From Litchfieldia alkalitelluris (lineage in GTDB: Bacteria; Bacillota; Bacilli; Bacillales; Salisediminibacteriaceae): a stretch of 64,000 bases of DNA. Shown here piece by piece: positions 63,302-64,000 of the stretch (the stretch's first letter is position 1; each line of letters opens with the position of its first letter). The DNA lies in assembly GCF_002153425.1 (NCBI RefSeq), contig NZ_KZ119600.1, positions 1,595,103-1,659,102 on the forward strand, in the 5' to 3' direction. The position numbers and the translations under genes are program-made. A model generated the notes under the pieces. It was not told where the DNA came from, searched no databases, and worked only from the letters and a program-made list of their open reading frames with translations.

Positions 63302-64000
63302 ATGTTTGTAGATAAAGTTAAAATATATGTAAAAGGTGGCGATGGCGGGAACGGCATCGTTGCATACAGGCGCGAGAAATATGTTCCTGATGGCGGTCCT
63401 GCTGGTGGAGATGGTGGAAGAGGTGCAAACGTAGTTTTTGTAGTAGATGAAGGTTTGAGAACATTAATGGATTTCCGTTACCAACGTCACTTTAAAGGCG
63501 ATCGTGGTGAAAATGGTCGTCCTAAAAACCAACATGGTAAAAGTAGGGACGATATGATGGTTCGTGTCCCACCTGGAACAACAGTTATTGATGAAGATAC
63601 AGGCAAAATAGTTGCTGACTTAACGGAAGAAGGTCAAAAGGCGGTAGTAGTCAAAGGGGGAAGGGGAGGACGTGGTAATTCAAGATTTGCTACTCCAGCC
63701 AATCCTGCTCCTGAAATTGCTGAAAACGGGGAGCCTGGTCAAGAAAGGAATTTAGTTCTAGAGTTGAAAGTCTTGGCTGATGTAGGTTTGGTTGGTTTTC
63801 CAAGTGTAGGTAAGTCCACTATTCTATCTGTTGTTTCTGCTGCTAGGCCCAAAATTGCTGATTACCATTTTACAACGTTAACACCTAATCTTGGTGTTGT
63901 GGAAACAGATGATCATAGAAGTTTTGTCATGGCAGATTTACCAGGATTAATTGAAGGGGCTCATTCTGGTGTTGGTTTAGGGCATCAATTTTTGCGGCAT
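63302..64000 (+). CDS. obg: GTPase Obg (CgtA), 5' part, cut by the window edge
   Basis: The first 233 codons of Obg are present and the frame is open to the window end. The N-terminal glycine-rich Obg fold ([29 protein letters not shown], about residues 10-38) is followed from about 160 by the G domain: G1 [10 protein letters not shown]2 region [10 protein letters not shown] and G3 DLPGLIEGA. Obg acts in ribosome assembly and stress/sporulation signalling. GAGGTG precedes the ATG; spo0B-obg is the known order. Confidence 0.96.
   Translation, partial: MFVDKVKIYVKGGDGGNGIVAYRREKYVPDGGPAGGDGGRGANVVFVVDEGLRTLMDFRYQRHFKGDRGENGRPKNQHGKSRDDMMVRVPPGTTVIDEDTGKIVADLTEEGQKAVVVKGGRGGRGNSRFATPANPAPEIAENGEPGQERNLVLELKVLADVGLVGFPSVGKSTILSVVSAARPKIADYHFTTLTPNLGVVETDDHRSFVMADLPGLIEGAHSGVGLGHQFLRH

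Overview
The window is chromosomal DNA of a low-GC, endospore-forming Bacillaceae bacterium. It carries a Spo0B phosphorelay protein, an alpha/beta-type spore DNA-binding protein, spore-associated YheC/YheD proteins, YhaL, strong AGGAGG-type ribosome sites and many TTG/GTG starts. Gene order matches Bacillus subtilis in several blocks (nifS-niaR/nadBCA; yheA-yheE; yhaO-yhaN-yhaM-yhaL-prsA; scoC-yhaH-serC-hit-ecsABC-yhaA; pbpF-hemEHY; spo0B-obg). The blocks are joined differently and interrupted by lineage-specific genes. The species cannot be named from sequence alone.

Layout. 1-6.5 kb: tail of a membrane protein, then the NAD de novo pathway (nadB, nadC, nadA) divergent from the cysteine desulfurase nifS and the repressor niaR, then a DIP1984-family gene followed by a tRNA-like, Y-RNA-like non-coding element. 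6.8-8.8 kb: an ASCH-domain protein and the DEAD-box helicase DbpA. 8.85-9.72 kb: a gene-free stretch with two adjacent tandem arrays of hairpin-forming units (51 and 52 bp). 10-18 kb: a leucine/isovalerate catabolic operon (acyl-CoA dehydrogenase, biotin carboxylase, biotin carrier, HMG-CoA lyase, methylglutaconyl-CoA hydratase, carboxyltransferase) ending with succinyl-CoA:acetoacetate CoA-transferase (scoAB). A FadR-like operator precedes it and a GC-rich dispersed repeat lies inside it. 18.2-22.5 kb: a small spore protein, a Cys-rich small protein, the sugar-importer ATPase MsmX, a J-like membrane protein, a PucR/CdaR-type regulator and small ORFs.

22.2-29.3 kb: the yhe cluster, with four YheC/YheD ATP-grasp genes in long-short-long-short order, as if the yheD/yheC pair had been duplicated. 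29.4-33 kb: HAD phosphatase, hemZ, thioesterase, yhzD. 33-41.4 kb: yhaO-yhaN nuclease/ATPase, a GbsR-type regulator, the CssRS secretion-stress two-component system, YhaM exoribonuclease, YhaL. 41.5-53.8 kb: PrsA foldase, an unlisted 59-codon membrane-protein gene, YpmS, YhaJ-like DUF3267 protein, ScoC (Hpr), YhaH, SerC, HIT protein, an MFS transporter, EcsABC, YhaA and CcdA. CssRS, PrsA, ScoC and Ecs all concern protein secretion and exoprotein control and lie within about 15 kb.

54-64 kb: PbpF-type penicillin-binding protein, haem genes hemE-hemH-hemY, an arginase-family protein with an apparent one-base frameshift near its start and a Cys at a normal metal-ligand position, then a soluble histidine kinase immediately upstream of spo0B, and the 5' part of obg at the window edge. 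The items most worth a second look are the Y-RNA-like element beside the DIP1984 gene, the twin hairpin arrays, the kinase-spo0B pairing, the duplicated YheD/YheC pair, the arginase anomalies and a recurrent large-hairpin family (GGCTGGGA type).
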